Shown here: positions 25,230 to 34,979 of the stretch, piece by piece | Layout: every line of letters starts with the position of its first letter | How positions within the stretch are numbered: position 1 is the first letter of the stretch | Origin: Methylobacterium thuringiense | GTDB taxonomy: Bacteria > Pseudomonadota > Alphaproteobacteria > Rhizobiales > Beijerinckiaceae | Length of the DNA stretch: 64,000 bases | Direction of reading: 5' to 3' | Assembly (NCBI RefSeq): GCF_022179645.1 | Contig: NZ_BPRA01000008.1 | Coordinates: 248,001 to 312,000, forward strand | The notes under the pieces: generated by a model | Told to the model about the DNA's origin: nothing | What the model saw: the letters and a program-made list of their open reading frames with translations, nothing else | Databases searched by the model: none | Program-made: the position numbers and the translations under genes

Positions 25230-26117
25230 TCAAAAGATCGATCGCATCAGGTCGCGCCACACGCGCCGCAGGATCTGGTGCAGCGCGCGCTTCGCCCAGG
25301 ACCCGAAGCTCTCGTCGGCGCCCGAACGGCCGCCGTCTCGGGACGACGCGAGCGGTTCCGGCAGGCTCATCGCCCGCGCCTTGGCGGCGTCCGGCAGCGC
25401 GGGAAACACGTCGATCCCGGCGGTCTCCTTGAGCGTCGCGATCGAGACGGCCCGCCACGCACCCGTCGCGTCGTTTCCGGCGAGATAGGCGGCGGCCTCG
25501 CCGCGGGCCGGATCGTAGATGGCTTTGTAGATCTGCATCGGCACCAGGACGCGGCCGTTGATCGCCTCGGCGGCCGGCCCCGAAAAGATCGGGCCGGTGA
25601 CAACGAACAACTCGCCGCGCCGGATCGCGAGCCGGCGCACGCGCTCTTCGATGCCGGACCAGACGTTGCGGTTCGCCGTGCGGTTCTGCGGAACCATGTT
25701 GGCCAGGCTGAAGGATTGGGCCTGCGCCTCGGGCGTCGGCATGTCGGCCGCCGGCGCCATGTGGCCGCGATCGTAGCCGCTTCGGAGGTAGTCGCCCAAT
25801 TCCGACCGCGTACGAGCGGGGAGGCGGTCCTCCTCGTGGAACGCGTCGGCCCGGTCGACGGTGCGTGCCGCCGCGACGCTGGCGCGCGTCAGCCGCTCGG
25901 CCGCATAGAGCGGCGTCCGCGAGCGGCCCGAGAACAGGATCGCGAAGGCGTCGAAACAGAGCGGCGCGGTATCCGCGGCGAGCTTCGGGTCTGCAAGCAT
26001 CGGCAGCCGCCCGCCGGCGAAATGCCGGGGGCAGGATTCGGACGCTCCGGCGGGCCCGACGGCGAGAGCGAGCGCGGCGAGGAGCGCAGGCGCTCGCCGG
26101 CGGGCATCCTGCATCAT
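25230..26117 (-). CDS. Secreted DNA/RNA non-specific endonuclease (NUC1 / DRGH family)
   Basis: 295 residues from the Met-Met pair at 26117/26114; 64 upstream codons look non-coding. A signal peptide (about 1-25, ending GPAGASE) sends it out of the cytoplasm. The DRGH motif is present as YDRGHMAPAADM, with the catalytic His. The metal Asn follows in NMVPQNRTANRNVWSGIE. Family members cut DNA and RNA for scavenging or defence. A basic C-terminal tail (WAKRALHQILRRVWRDLMR) is unusual and may bind membrane or nucleic acid. The small gene downstream is co-transcribed. Confidence 0.88.
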   Translation of the reverse strand: MMQDARRRAPALLAALALAVGPAGASESCPRHFAGGRLPMLADPKLAADTAPLCFDAFAILFSGRSRTPLYAAERLTRASVAAARTVDRADAFHEEDRLPARTRSELGDYLRSGYDRGHMAPAADMPTPEAQAQSFSLANMVPQNRTANRNVWSGIEERVRRLAIRRGELFVVTGPIFSGPAAEAINGRVLVPMQIYKAIYDPARGEAAAYLAGNDATGAWRAVSIATLKETAGIDVFPALPDAAKARAMSLPEPLASSRDGGRSGADESFGSWAKRALHQILRRVWRDLMRSIF

Positions 26118-26130
26118 GATGCCGGTTGTC

Positions 26131-26436
26131 CTAAAAACAGACCCGCACCTGGCGTGTGCCGGACGGGGTGTAGCGCCAGCGGTATGCACAGGGCCGGCCG
26201 AGCGTTCCCTCGAACGGGCGGGCATCACGGTCGGGCGCGCCCGGCGGACGACGGCCGGGACACGCGGTCGGCCGATCACAGAATCGCGAGCGCGCGGCAT
26301 CGGCCGCATGGACGTCGAACGCGATCAACGCGGGCATGAAGGCGACGAGCGGCAGCATCCGAGCCAGTGCGCGACGCGACCCTGTGTTGCACCGGAGCCC
26401 CTCATCTCGGAAAAATGCATGCACAATATTGATCAT
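26131..26436 (-). CDS. Possible small secreted Cys-containing protein
   Basis: 101 residues from ATG 26436, or 75 from ATG 26358. The stretch MLPLVAFMPALIAFDVHAAD looks like a signal peptide, followed by a short mature part with four cysteines (RFCDRPTACPG, GRPCAYRWRY and a C-terminal RQVRVCF). This pattern suggests a small exported disulfide-bonded protein. It lies 13 bases upstream of the nuclease gene in the same direction. The family is not recognised; coding status is moderately supported. Confidence 0.45.
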   Translation of the reverse strand: MINIVHAFFRDEGLRCNTGSRRALARMLPLVAFMPALIAFDVHAADAARSRFCDRPTACPGRRPPGAPDRDARPFEGTLGRPCAYRWRYTPSGTRQVRVCF

Positions 26437-26691
26437 CGCCGCCCTATTCCGTAATGCCCGGGGCCTTGTAGGCGAGCGGACCGAACTGCCTTAACCTTAA
26501 AGGCACGCGGACCGCTCGAAAGCTCTTGATGCCGCGTCCCGCCTCTCGCCGGATCATGGCACCGTAAGGCCGGATCGAGATAGGCTTCTTACGCCAGGAT
26601 GGCGGCTTTGCCGTCCGGCGGAGTCGGCCAGCGCGCCACGGGCGACGGCCTCGAAGATCCGCCCGTGTGGTGGGAACGCGACGAACAGCAG

Positions 26692-28668
26692 GTGACGACT
26701 TTGGCTCTTGTCGACGTATCGATCCTTGACGACCTCCCGACCCCGGACGCGTTGCGGCGTCTGCCGGAATCGGACCTCCGCGCCGTGGCCGATGCGGTGC
26801 GGGCGGAGATGATCGACGCCGTGTCGGTGACGGGGGGTCATCTCGGCTCCGGCCTCGGCGTGGTCGAGCTGACGGTGGCCCTGCACCACGTCTTCGACAC
26901 GCCCTCCGACCGCATCGTCTGGGATGTCGGCCACCAGGCCTATCCGCACAAGATCCTCACCGGGCGGCGTGATCGCATCCGCACGCTGCGCCAGGGCGGC
27001 GGCCTGTCCGGCTTCACAAAGCGCTCGGAGAGCGAGTACGACCCCTTCGGCGCGGCGCATTCCTCGACCTCGATCTCGGCCGCGCTCGGCATGGCGGTGG
27101 GGCGCGACCTGCACGAAGCCGATCTGAAGGCGCGCGGCGAAACCCCAAAAAACCGTCGCAACATGATCGCGGTGATCGGCGACGGCTCGATGTCGGCGGG
27201 CATGGCCTACGAGGCCATGAACAATGCCGGCGCGCTGCATTCGCGGCTGATCGTGATCCTCAACGACAACGACATGTCGATCGCCCCGCCGGTCGGCGCG
27301 ATGTCGGCCTACCTCGCGCGGCTGGCCTCGGGCGACACCTACCGCTCGATCCGCGAAACGGCGAAGCAGCTCGGCAAGCTGCTGCCGAAGCGGCTCTACG
27401 AGCGCGCGGTGCAGGCCGAGGAATACGCCCGTTCCCTCGTCGTCGGCGGCGGCACGATGTTCGAGGAGATGGGCTTCCACTATGTCGGCCCGGTCGACGG
27501 CCACAACCTCGACCACCTGCTGCCGGTGCTGAAGAACGTCCGCGATGCGAGCGAAGGCCCGATTCTGCTCCATGTCGTGACGCAGAAGGGCAAGGGCTAC
27601 GGCCCGGCCGAGGCGAGCGCGGACCGCTACCACGGCGTGGTGAAGTTCGACGTGATCTCGGGCGTGCAGGCGAAGGCCAAGCCCAACGCCCCGGCCTATA
27701 CCCGCGTCTTCGGCGAGAGCCTGATCAAGGCGGCCGATGCCGACCCGAAGGTGGTGGCGATCACCGCGGCGATGCCCGGCGGCACCGGCATCGACCTGTT
27801 CGGAAAAGCACACCCCGACAGGACCTTCGACGTCGGCATCGCCGAGCAGCATGCGGTGACCTTCGCGGCGGGCTTGGCGACGGAGGGCTACAAGCCGTTC
27901 GTGGCGATCTACTCGACCTTCCTGCAGCGGGCCTACGACCAGGTCGTGCACGACGTGGCGATCCAGAACCTGCCCGTGCGCTTCGCCATGGACCGGGCGG
28001 GGCTGGTGGGCGCCGACGGCGCGACCCATGCGGGGGCCTTCGACCTCGCCTATCTCTGCTGCCTGCCGAACTTCGTGGTGATGGCGGCGGCCGACGAGGC
28101 CGAGTTGGTGCACATGGTGGCGACCTGCCACGCGCACGACACCGGCCCGATCGCGCTGCGCTACCCGCGCGGCGAGGGCGTCGGCGTCGAGCTGCCCGAG
28201 CAGGGCGAGCCGCTGGCCATCGGCCGCGGCCGGGTGATCCGGCGTCCCGCGAATGCGCGCGTGGCGCTGCTCTCGCTCGGCACGCGTCTGGCGGAAGCGC
28301 TCAAGGCGGCGGAGGAACTCGAGAAGGCCGGCATCGCCGTCACGGTGGCCGACGCGCGCTTCGCCAAGCCGCTGGACGAGGACCTGATCCTCGATCTCGC
28401 CGGCACGCACGAGGTGCTGGTGACGATGGAGGAGGGCTCGGTCGGCGGTTTCGGCGCGATGGTGCTGCACCTGCTCTCGGCCAAGGGCGCGCTCGATGCC
28501 GGCACGGTGCGGGTCCGCACCCTGACCCTGCCCGACAGCTTCCAGGACCACGACAAGCCCGAGAAGATGTACGCCGAGGCCGGCCTCGATGCCGACGCCA
28601 TCGTCAAGACCGTCAAGGCCGCCTTGCCGCAGCAGGACAACAAGGCCAGCCGCCTGCGCCTCGCCTGA
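26692..28668 (+). CDS. dxs: 1-deoxy-D-xylulose-5-phosphate synthase
   Basis: 658 residues from GTG 26692; an ATG at 26599 would give 689, longer than usual, and the family domain begins right after GTG, so the shorter form is preferred though its ribosome site is weak. Thiamine-diphosphate enzyme: [20 protein letters not shown], the ThDP motif [18 protein letters not shown], then [10 protein letters not shown] and the transketolase pyrimidine domain [17 protein letters not shown]. It condenses pyruvate and glyceraldehyde-3-phosphate in the first step of the MEP pathway. Directly upstream of the squalene-hopene operon, so it supplies isoprenoid precursors, but a strong terminator separates the two. 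Confidence 0.95.
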   Translation: MTTLALVDVSILDDLPTPDALRRLPESDLRAVADAVRAEMIDAVSVTGGHLGSGLGVVELTVALHHVFDTPSDRIVWDVGHQAYPHKILTGRRDRIRTLRQGGGLSGFTKRSESEYDPFGAAHSSTSISAALGMAVGRDLHEADLKARGETPKNRRNMIAVIGDGSMSAGMAYEAMNNAGALHSRLIVILNDNDMSIAPPVGAMSAYLARLASGDTYRSIRETAKQLGKLLPKRLYERAVQAEEYARSLVVGGGTMFEEMGFHYVGPVDGHNLDHLLPVLKNVRDASEGPILLHVVTQKGKGYGPAEASADRYHGVVKFDVISGVQAKAKPNAPAYTRVFGESLIKAADADPKVVAITAAMPGGTGIDLFGKAHPDRTFDVGIAEQHAVTFAAGLATEGYKPFVAIYSTFLQRAYDQVVHDVAIQNLPVRFAMDRAGLVGADGATHAGAFDLAYLCCLPNFVVMAAADEAELVHMVATCHAHDTGPIALRYPRGEGVGVELPEQGEPLAIGRGRVIRRPANARVALLSLGTRLAEALKAAEELEKAGIAVTVADARFAKPLDEDLILDLAGTHEVLVTMEEGSVGGFGAMVLHLLSAKGALDAGTVRVRTLTLPDSFQDHDKPEKMYAEAGLDADAIVKTVKAALPQQDNKASRLRLA

Positions 28669-28717
28669 GCTTGCTGCGTCGCAGTATCGGTGAGACAAGC
28701 GCCCGGCGCTTCATGAA

Positions 28718-28746
28718 CGCCCGGGCCGAGTCGGCCCGGGCGTTTT
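28718..28746 (+). terminator. Rho-independent terminator after dxs
   Basis: CGCCCGGGCCG (28718-28728) pairs perfectly with CGGCCCGGGCG (28732-28742) over a 3-base loop, followed by TTTT. It lies 50 bases after the dxs stop and 22 before hpnA. Confidence 0.9.
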
Positions 28747-28768
28747 CCTCATTGTCGACGCGAGAGAC

Positions 28769-29794
28769 ATGACAGAGCCGACATCAAGCGGCCCATTCGA
28801 ACCGGGGCCCGTGCTCATCACCGGTGCGAGCGGCTTTCTCGGCGCCGCCCTCGTCGACGTGTTTCGTGCGGCCGGCTTTCGCGTGCGCATCATCGTGCGC
28901 GCCTCCTCGCCGCGCACCAACCTAACCTGGACCGACGTCGAGATCGTCGAGGCGGACATGCGCGACCGCGCCGCAGTGACCTCCGCGATGCGTGGCCAGC
29001 GCTACCTGATCCACGCCGCCGCCGATTACCGGCTCTGGGCGCCGGACATGGAAGAGATCGTCCGGACCAACCGCGACGGCACGCGCATCCTGATGGAGGA
29101 GGCGCTGAAGGCCGGCGTCGAGCGGATCGTCTACACGTCGAGCGTCGCCACCATCAAACCGCATGACGACGGCACGCCCGCCGACGAGACCCGGCCGCTG
29201 ACACCCGAGACCGCCATCGGCGCCTACAAGCGCAGCAAGGTCGTGGCCGAACGCGTGGTCGAGGAGATGGTGCTTCGCGATGGGCTGCCGGCCGTGATCG
29301 TCAACCCCTCGACACCGATCGGCCCGCGCGACGTGAAACCGACACCGACCGGCCGCATCATCCTCGAAGCGGCTCAAGGCAAGATCCCGGCTTTCGTCGA
29401 TACCGGCCTCAACCTCGCCCATGTCGACGACATCGCCGCCGGCCACCTGCTGGCGCTTCGGAAGGGCCGCATCGGCGAGCGCTACATCCTCGGCGGCCAG
29501 GACGTGATGCTGGCGACGATGCTCGCCGACATCGCCAAGATGGTCGGACGCAAGGCGCCGACCACGCGGCTGCCTTACGCGGTCATCTACCCGATCGCCT
29601 TCATCTCCGAGCAGATCGCGCGGGTGACGGGCAAGGCGCCGCTCGCCACCATCGACGGCGTGCGCATGTCGAAATACCGGATGTTCTTCTCCGACGCCAA
29701 GGCGCGGGCCGAGCTCGGCTACACCTCGCGGCCCTACCGCGAGGGTCTCAGCGACGCTCTGGCTTGGTTCAAGCAGTCGGGAGCCCTGAGATGA
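28769..29794 (+). CDS. hpnA: HpnA, hopanoid-associated sugar-nucleotide-type epimerase/reductase
   Basis: 341 residues. Extended SDR of the dihydroflavonol-4-reductase type: cofactor loop VLITGASGFLGAALV (about 15-29), a DMRDRAAV acidic loop and catalytic Tyr153/Lys157 in GAYKRSKVVAE. HpnA is a conserved hopanoid-operon protein whose reaction is not settled to my knowledge. It opens the operon hpnA-hpnC-hpnD-hpnE-shc, in which each stop overlaps or nearly touches the next start. The ATGA overlap with hpnC is clear at 29791. Confidence 0.9.
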   Translation: MTEPTSSGPFEPGPVLITGASGFLGAALVDVFRAAGFRVRIIVRASSPRTNLTWTDVEIVEADMRDRAAVTSAMRGQRYLIHAAADYRLWAPDMEEIVRTNRDGTRILMEEALKAGVERIVYTSSVATIKPHDDGTPADETRPLTPETAIGAYKRSKVVAERVVEEMVLRDGLPAVIVNPSTPIGPRDVKPTPTGRIILEAAQGKIPAFVDTGLNLAHVDDIAAGHLLALRKGRIGERYILGGQDVMLATMLADIAKMVGRKAPTTRLPYAVIYPIAFISEQIARVTGKAPLATIDGVRMSKYRMFFSDAKARAELGYTSRPYREGLSDALAWFKQSGALR

Positions 29795-30690
29795 GCGCCG
29801 GCATACAGACCGCCACCGAGACGCGTTCGGGCAAGGGCCATAAGGACGAGAACTTTCCCGTCGCCTCGCATCTGATCCATCCGCGCTACCGCGGGGCGAT
29901 CCTGGCTTTCTACGACTTCGTGCGGGCCGGAGACGACATCGCCGACCACACCGACCTGACGCCAGAGCGCAAGATCGCGATGCTCGACGGCCTCGCCGAA
30001 GCGCTCACCGGCAAGGGGCCGCCCGACCCGGAGGCCGCGCCGCTGCGGCGCGAACTCGCCGAACATTCCGAGCCGCCGACCCACGCGCTCGAACTCCTCG
30101 ACGCTTTCCGCATGGATGCGCGCAAGAACCGCTACGCGGATTGGGACGAGTTGATCCACTATTGCCGCTACTCGGCGATGCCGGTGGGCCGCTACGTGCT
30201 CGACCTGCACGGCGAGGACCCGGCCCGGGTCTGGGCCGCCTCGGACGCGATCTGCGCGGCGCTCCAGATTCTCAACCACCTCCAGGATTGCGGGAAGGAC
30301 TTTCGCAACCTCGACCGCGTCTACATCCCGGCGGACACGCTCGCGAAATACGGCGCCGACGTCGCGATGCTCGGCGCGGACAAGGCTTCGCCGGAACTGC
30401 TCGGCGTGATCCGCGAACTGGCCCGCTGCACCCTGGTGCTGCTCGAAGAGGGTGCCGTCCTGCCCGACCTGATCGACGATTTACGCCTCAGCCTGGAGAT
30501 CGCCGCGATCCACCGCCTCGCCGTCGTGCTGACCAAGGGCCTGCTCACGCGTGATCCGCTTTCCGAAAAGGTCCACCACGGCAAGGCCGGCTTCGCCGTG
30601 ACGGCGCTCGGCGGCATCGCGAAAACGCTGGTGCGCCGGCCATTCCGCGGACGTGCGATCCGCCAAGCCACGGCCGAGGCCGGCCGATGA
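29791..30690 (+). CDS. hpnC: HpnC, hydroxysqualene synthase
   Basis: 299 residues from ATG 29791, overlapping hpnA by 4 bases. Squalene/phytoene synthase fold: first Asp-rich motif DDIAD (in FVRAGDDIADHTDL), then YCRYSAMPVGRYVLDLHG, and a second helix region LNHLQDCGKDFRNLDRVYIP that carries the second Asp motif in altered form. HpnC converts presqualene diphosphate to hydroxysqualene in the HpnCDE route. Its stop overlaps hpnD (ATGA). Confidence 0.93.
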   Translation: MSAGIQTATETRSGKGHKDENFPVASHLIHPRYRGAILAFYDFVRAGDDIADHTDLTPERKIAMLDGLAEALTGKGPPDPEAAPLRRELAEHSEPPTHALELLDAFRMDARKNRYADWDELIHYCRYSAMPVGRYVLDLHGEDPARVWAASDAICAALQILNHLQDCGKDFRNLDRVYIPADTLAKYGADVAMLGADKASPELLGVIRELARCTLVLLEEGAVLPDLIDDLRLSLEIAAIHRLAVVLTKGLLTRDPLSEKVHHGKAGFAVTALGGIAKTLVRRPFRGRAIRQATAEAGR

Positions 30691-31529
30691 GCGCCACCGC
30701 CATTCCCGCCGCAGCGGAAGCCACTGCGCTGCCGGCCGCCGGCTCGTCGTTCTACACGGCGATGCGGCTGCTGCCGCCCGAGCGCCGCGAGGCGATGTAC
30801 GCGGTCTACGCCTTCTGCCGCTCGGTCGACGACGTCGCCGACGACGGCGGCGCGCGCGAGGTTCGTGCGGCCGAGCTCGACCGCTGGCGCGCCGACATCG
30901 ACGCCCTCTACGCAGGAAACCCGGCGCCGCGTGTAGAGCCGCTAGCAGGCCCGGTGAAGCAGTTCGGCCTGAAGCGTCAGGACTTCCAGGACGTCATCGA
31001 CGGCATGGCGATGGACGCCGTCGAGGACATCGTCGCGCCGAGCGAGCAGAAACTCGACCTGTATTGCGACCGCGTCGCCAGCGCCGTCGGCCGGCTCTCG
31101 GTGCGCATCTTCGGCATGCCGGAGGAGGACGGGATCAAGCTCGCCTGGCACCAGGGCAGGGCGCTCCAGCTCACCAACATCCTTCGCGACATCGACGAGG
31201 ACGCCGAGCGCGGTCGCCTCTACCTGCCGCTGGAGAAATTCCAGGCGGTCGGGTTGAAACATCCGACGCCGCAGAGCGCCCTGACGCATCCGCGCCTCGC
31301 CGAAGTCTGCGCCGGCGTCGCGGCGGAGGCGCAAGCGCATTACCGCGCGACCTGGGAGATCATCGGCCGGAATTCGCGCAGCGCGACCAAGGCGGCGCGC
31401 CTGATGGCCGGCGCCTATTCGCTATATCTCGACGCGGTCGTGAAGCGTGGCTGGCAGGCTCCACGGGCGCGGGTGAAGCCCGGCAAGCTGTCGCTCATCG
31501 GCGTCGCGCTGCGGCACGGGATCGTGTGA
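30687..31529 (+). CDS. hpnD: HpnD, presqualene diphosphate synthase
   Basis: 280 residues. Squalene/phytoene synthase family with both Asp-rich motifs: SVDDVADD and LTNILRDIDEDAERGRLYLP. HpnD joins two farnesyl diphosphates to presqualene diphosphate. It overlaps hpnC by 4 bases and hpnE by one base (TGATG at 31527-31531), so the three-enzyme squalene module is tightly coupled. Confidence 0.95.
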   Translation: MSATAIPAAAEATALPAAGSSFYTAMRLLPPERREAMYAVYAFCRSVDDVADDGGAREVRAAELDRWRADIDALYAGNPAPRVEPLAGPVKQFGLKRQDFQDVIDGMAMDAVEDIVAPSEQKLDLYCDRVASAVGRLSVRIFGMPEEDGIKLAWHQGRALQLTNILRDIDEDAERGRLYLPLEKFQAVGLKHPTPQSALTHPRLAEVCAGVAAEAQAHYRATWEIIGRNSRSATKAARLMAGAYSLYLDAVVKRGWQAPRARVKPGKLSLIGVALRHGIV

Positions 31530-32848
31530 TGGGGGCAGCCGTCCACGTCGTCGGCGCCGGGCTCGCCGGGCTGTCGGCCGCGGTCTCCCTCGCGGAGGCC
31601 GGCCACCGCGTCGTGCTGCACGAGGCGGCGAAGCAGGCCGGCGGGCGCTGCCGCTCGTATTTCGACCCCACCCTCGGCCTGACCATCGACAACGGCAACC
31701 ACCTGCTGCTGTCGGGCAACCGCTCGGCGCTCGACTTCCTCAAGACGATCGGCGCGCCGGCCGACGCGTTGCAGGGGCCGGACGAGGCCGCCTTCGATTT
31801 TGCGGATCTGCGCACGGGCGAGCGCTGGACGCTGCGGCCCAATGCCGGGCGGCTGCCCTGGTGGGTGCTCGATTCCTCGCGCCGCGTGCCGGGAAGCCGG
31901 GCACGCGATTATCTCGCGCCGCTGACCCTGATGCTGGCCGCCTCCGGCAAAAAACCGGGCAAGGCCGGCACCATCGGCGAGACGATTCCCTGCGAGGGCC
32001 CGCTCTACGAGCGTCTCTGGCAGCCGGTGCTTCTCGCCGCGCTGAATACCGACCCGCGCGAGAGCGATGTCGGCCTCGCCGCGACCATCCTGCGCGAGAC
32101 GCTCGGCGCCGGGGGCAATGCCTGCCGGCCGCTGGTGGCGGTGGAGGGATTGTCGACGGCCTTCGTCGACCCGGCGATCGCGTATCTCACGCGGCGCGGC
32201 GCGGAGATTCGGTTCGGCCGGCGCCTGCGCGGGATCGAGTCTCAGGGTGAGACCATCACCCGCCTCGACTTCACCGACGAGCCGACCGTAATCGGGCCGG
32301 ACGACGGCGTCGTCCTCGCCGTGCCGCCCTGGGTTGCCTCGGACCTGATGCCCGGCCTGCCGGCGCCGCGGGAATTCCGCTCCATCGTCAACGCGCATTT
32401 CGTGGGCGTACCACCCCCCGGCAGCCCGCTGGTGCTCGGCGTCGTCGGCGGCCTGACCGAATGGCTGTTCGCCTATCCCGACCGCTTCTCGGTGACGATC
32501 AGCGGCGCCGACCGCCTGCTCGACGTGCCGCGCGACGAACTCGCCCGGCAGATCTGGCGGGAGATCGCGGATCTCCACGGACTTGCACGGGAATTGCCTA
32601 GCTGGCAGATCGTGAAGGAGAAGCGGGCGACGTTCGCAGCGACGCCCGCGGAAGCCGCACGTCGCCCGGGAGCATCGACGGCTTACGACAATCTCGTCCT
32701 CGCCGGCGACTGGACGGCGACCGGACTGCCCTCGACCATCGAGGGCGCCATCCGGTCGGGAACGAACGCCGCGCATGCGATCATCGGTTCGGGCAAGTCT
32801 GCCCGATCCGATGCGTGCGTGCGGACACAGGCACGCGGAGCGGCTTGA
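31529..32848 (+). CDS. hpnE: HpnE, hydroxysqualene dehydroxylase (FAD amine-oxidase-like)
   Basis: 439 residues from ATG 31529. N-terminal dinucleotide-binding motif VVGAGLAGLSAAVSLAEAGH and the following Gly-Gly-Arg-Cys-Arg-Ser of the amine-oxidase/phytoene-desaturase fold. The C-terminal FAD signature is NLVLAGDWTATGLPSTIEGA. HpnE reduces hydroxysqualene to squalene using FADH2. An extended open frame upstream belongs to hpnC/hpnD shadow and is not part of it. shc starts 3 bases after its stop. Confidence 0.94.
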   Translation: MGAAVHVVGAGLAGLSAAVSLAEAGHRVVLHEAAKQAGGRCRSYFDPTLGLTIDNGNHLLLSGNRSALDFLKTIGAPADALQGPDEAAFDFADLRTGERWTLRPNAGRLPWWVLDSSRRVPGSRARDYLAPLTLMLAASGKKPGKAGTIGETIPCEGPLYERLWQPVLLAALNTDPRESDVGLAATILRETLGAGGNACRPLVAVEGLSTAFVDPAIAYLTRRGAEIRFGRRLRGIESQGETITRLDFTDEPTVIGPDDGVVLAVPPWVASDLMPGLPAPREFRSIVNAHFVGVPPPGSPLVLGVVGGLTEWLFAYPDRFSVTISGADRLLDVPRDELARQIWREIADLHGLARELPSWQIVKEKRATFAATPAEAARRPGASTAYDNLVLAGDWTATGLPSTIEGAIRSGTNAAHAIIGSGKSARSDACVRTQARGAA

Positions 32849-32851
32849 CGC

Positions 32852-34903
32852 ATGACGGCAGGAACGAGGATCTTCGAGGCGGACACGATGCGAGAGGCTG
32901 CTGCACACAAGCCCGACTCCAAGGTCGAGTCGCTGCAGCGCGCGAAGACGCGCGACATCTCCCTCGATTCGGTCGAGCGCGGCATCCATGCCGCCACGCG
33001 CGCCCTGTCCGATCTGGTCCAGCCCGACGGCCATATCTGCTTCGAGCTCGAAGCGGACGCGACCATCCCATCCGAATACATTCTGTTCCACCAGTTCCGG
33101 GCGACCAACCCGCGTCCCGGTTTGGAACAGAAGATCGGCAACTACCTGCGCCGGACGCAGAGCGGCAAGCACCACGGCTGGTCGCTCGTCCATGATGGTG
33201 CCTTCGACATGAGTTGCACGGTCAAGGCGTATTTCGCGCTCAAGATGATCGGCGACGACATCGAGGCCCCGCACATGCGCAAGGCGCGCGCGGCGATCCT
33301 CAGCCGCGGCGGCGCGCGCAACGCCAACGTCTTCACCCGCTTCATGCTCGCGCTCTACGGCGAGGTGCCGTGGCGCGCCGTGCCGGCCATGCCAGTCGAG
33401 GTGATGCACCTGCCGACGTGGTTCCCGTTCCACCTCGACAAGGTCTCGTACTGGGCGCGCTGCACCATGGTGCCGCTCTTCGTGCTGCAGGCGAAGAAGC
33501 CGCTGGCGAAGAATCCGCGCGGCATTCGCATCCAAGAGCTGTTCACGACCCCGCCCGACTCGGTGCGCTCCTGGCCCGGCAGCCCACACGCCACCTGGCC
33601 GTGGACCCCGATCTTCGGCGGCATCGACCGGGTACTGCAGAAGACGGAACGCTATTTCCCGAAGACCCCGCGCAGGCGCGCCATCGACAAGGCCGTGGCC
33701 TGGGTCAGCGAGCGGCTGAACGGCGAAGACGGCCTCGGCGCGATCTTCCCGGCCATGGTCAACTCCGTGCTGATGTACGACGTGCTCGGCTATGCCACCG
33801 ACCACCCGCAGGTGCGGATCGCCTGCGAGGCGATCGAGAAGCTCGTCGCCGAGAAGGAGCACGAAGCCTACGTGCAGCCCTGCCTGTCGCCGGTCTGGGA
33901 CACGGCGCTCTCGGCGCATGCCCTGCTCGAGGCGGGCGGCGGCCAGGCCGAGGGTGCGGCGCGCGACGGCCTCGACTGGCTGACCCCGCTTCAGGTGCTC
34001 GACATCAAGGGCGACTGGGCCGCGACCAAGCCCGACGTGCGCCCCGGCGGCTGGGCCTTCCAGTACGCCAACCCGCACTATCCCGATCTCGACGACACCG
34101 CCGTCGTGGTGATGGCGATGGACCGGGCCATGCGCCAGCACGGCCTCGTCTCCGACATGCCGGACTATTCGACCCCGATCGCCCGCGCGCGCGAATGGGT
34201 CGAGGGCCTGCAGAGCGCCGACGGCGGCTGGGCGGCCTTCGACGCCGACAACAACCACCATTACCTCAACCACATCCCGTTCTCGGATCACGGCGCGCTG
34301 CTCGACCCGCCGACCGCGGACGTGACAGCCCGCGTCGTCTCGATGCTGTCGCAGCTCGGCGAAACCCTCGAGTCGAGCCGGGCGCTCGACCGCGGCGTGA
34401 CCTACCTGCTCAACGACCAGGAGACGGACGGCAGCTGGTACGGCCGCTGGGGCATGAACTTCATCTACGGCACCTGGTCGGTGCTGTGCGCGCTCAACGC
34501 CGCCGGCGTCGAAGGCAGCCATCCGCAGATCCGCAGGTCGGTGGAGTGGCTGATCCGCATCCAGAACCCGGATGGCGGCTGGGGCGAGGACGCCTCGTCC
34601 TACAAGGTCGACCCGGAATTCGAGGCGGGCTATTCCACCGCCTCGCAGACGGCCTGGGCGCTGCTCGCGCTGATGGCGGCCGGCGAGGTCGACGATCCGG
34701 CGGTCGCCCGCGGCGTCAACTTCCTGACGCGCACGCAGGGGTTGGACGGCTTCTGGTCCGAGGAGCGCTACACGGCGACCGGGTTCCCGCGGGTGTTCTA
34801 CCTGCGCTACCACGGCTACCCGAAGTTCTTCCCGCTCTGGGCGATGGCGCGCTTCCGCAACCTCAAGCTCGGCAACAGCCGGCAGGTCGCCTACGGGATG
34901 TGA
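32852..34903 (+). CDS. shc: Squalene-hopene cyclase
   Basis: 683 residues, slightly longer than the ~630 of Alicyclobacillus. The proton-donating DxDD motif is PDLDDTA (Asp412, Asp414, Asp415). Several QW repeats are present, for example SADGGWAAFDADN, ETDGSWYGRWGMNFIYGTW and NPDGGWGED. The product is hopene/hopanol. The protein is a peripheral inner-membrane enzyme. Last gene of the hpnACDE-shc operon, ended by a long symmetric terminator. Confidence 0.97.
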   Translation: MTAGTRIFEADTMREAAAHKPDSKVESLQRAKTRDISLDSVERGIHAATRALSDLVQPDGHICFELEADATIPSEYILFHQFRATNPRPGLEQKIGNYLRRTQSGKHHGWSLVHDGAFDMSCTVKAYFALKMIGDDIEAPHMRKARAAILSRGGARNANVFTRFMLALYGEVPWRAVPAMPVEVMHLPTWFPFHLDKVSYWARCTMVPLFVLQAKKPLAKNPRGIRIQELFTTPPDSVRSWPGSPHATWPWTPIFGGIDRVLQKTERYFPKTPRRRAIDKAVAWVSERLNGEDGLGAIFPAMVNSVLMYDVLGYATDHPQVRIACEAIEKLVAEKEHEAYVQPCLSPVWDTALSAHALLEAGGGQAEGAARDGLDWLTPLQVLDIKGDWAATKPDVRPGGWAFQYANPHYPDLDDTAVVVMAMDRAMRQHGLVSDMPDYSTPIARAREWVEGLQSADGGWAAFDADNNHHYLNHIPFSDHGALLDPPTADVTARVVSMLSQLGETLESSRALDRGVTYLLNDQETDGSWYGRWGMNFIYGTWSVLCALNAAGVEGSHPQIRRSVEWLIRIQNPDGGWGEDASSYKVDPEFEAGYSTASQTAWALLALMAAGEVDDPAVARGVNFLTRTQGLDGFWSEERYTATGFPRVFYLRYHGYPKFFPLWAMARFRNLKLGNSRQVAYGM

Positions 34904-34917
34904 TCCGAACGCTTCCG

Positions 34918-34959
34918 AACGAAAACGGCCCCGATCTCGCGATCGGGGCCGTTTTCGTT
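34918..34959. terminator. Bidirectional rho-independent terminator between shc and the oxoamine synthase gene
   Basis: GAAAACGGCCCCGATC (34921-34936) pairs perfectly with GATCGGGGCCGTTTTC (34941-34956) over a 4-base loop, extended by AAC/GTT outside. A-rich on the left and T-rich on the right, it works for both converging genes. Confidence 0.92.
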
Positions 34960-34979
34960 TGAAATGCCGGCAGGGCCGG

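Noticed and set aside
26131-26436. Treating the small Cys protein as certain
   Set aside because: Signal-like segment and Cys pattern are suggestive, but the start is unclear and the family is unknown, so it is kept at low confidence only.
31415-34813. An 1132-codon open frame on the minus strand opposite hpnE and shc
   Set aside because: Antisense shadow; low-complexity Arg/Asp/Val protein with no motif. hpnE and shc are unambiguous.
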